Assembly (NCBI GenBank): GCA_030524455.1
Contig: JAUNGT010000030.1
Location: forward strand, 1-38,925
Length of the DNA: 38,925 nt
DNA from: Eubacteriales bacterium
GTDB taxonomy: Bacteria > Bacillota > Clostridia > Lachnospirales > Lachnospiraceae
Direction: 5' to 3'
A program made the position numbers and the translations under genes. Shown piece after piece: positions 38,892-38,925 of the stretch. The notes below the pieces were generated by a model, which saw only the letters and a list, made by a program, of their open reading frames with translations, made no database searches and had not been told where the DNA came from. The stretch's first letter is position 1; the number at the start of each line of letters is the position of its first letter.

Positions 38892-38925
38892 GCGGGGAAG
38901 AATAGTCGGATGAAATACGGAAATA

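Overview
The window reads as a GC-rich chromosome segment of an anaerobic Bacillota bacterium, most likely a Clostridia/Lachnospiraceae member. The evidence is a clostridial-type Rnf complex in the order C-D-G-E-A-B, an anaerobic (early cobalt insertion) cobalamin pathway, the conserved block flavoprotein - cmk - ispH - rpsA, AGGAGG-type ribosome binding sites, and several TTG/GTG starts. No rRNA, tRNA, CRISPR array, transposase or phage gene was seen.

Layout. 1-249: 3' end of recJ. 467-4473: three cell-envelope genes (polytopic membrane protein, acyltransferase 3, secreted SGNH hydrolase). 4489-9590: a strong promoter with an overlapping palindrome, a ~180-nt highly structured leader or repeat element, then rpiR-type regulator, BaiN-like flavoprotein, cmk, ispH and rpsA, ending in a good terminator. 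rpsA appears to have its own promoter inside ispH. 9659-10777 (minus): YprB-like RNase H-fold exonuclease, divergent from the rnf operon. 10896-15908: rnfCDGEAB. 15909-16313: cobalamin riboswitch with a terminator just before the first gene. 16314-36285: a 20-kb, 17-gene run for cobalt chelation, tetrapyrrole/corrinoid-type ABC transport and cobalamin synthesis. 36276-38243 (minus): Eis-like acetyltransferase and MTA/SAH nucleosidase. 38358-38891: DUF1653-like protein, divergent from the nucleosidase.

How it works together. The B12-repressible leader should control CbiK (here an exported lipoprotein), a binding protein with two NEAT-like domains, permease and ATPase, then CobQ, CobT, CobU, CobS, a second CobU-like protein, CobC, CbiB, CobD, CbiC, CbiD, CbiF, a CbiG-CbiH fusion, a CbiJ-CbiE-CbiT fusion and CbiA. 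This covers most of the route from sirohydrochlorin to cobalamin. CbiL (C20 methyltransferase), the corrinoid adenosyltransferase and the uroporphyrinogen/sirohydrochlorin genes are not in the window. Most junctions are 4-nt ATGA overlaps or longer overlaps, which implies tight translational coupling.

The points most worth checking are: the 4489-4738 promoter/leader; the promoter inside ispH; the exported CbiK with its transporter; the two complementary CobU-like proteins; and the alternative pairings in the riboswitch expression platform. All calls are by reading the sequence; no database search was run.
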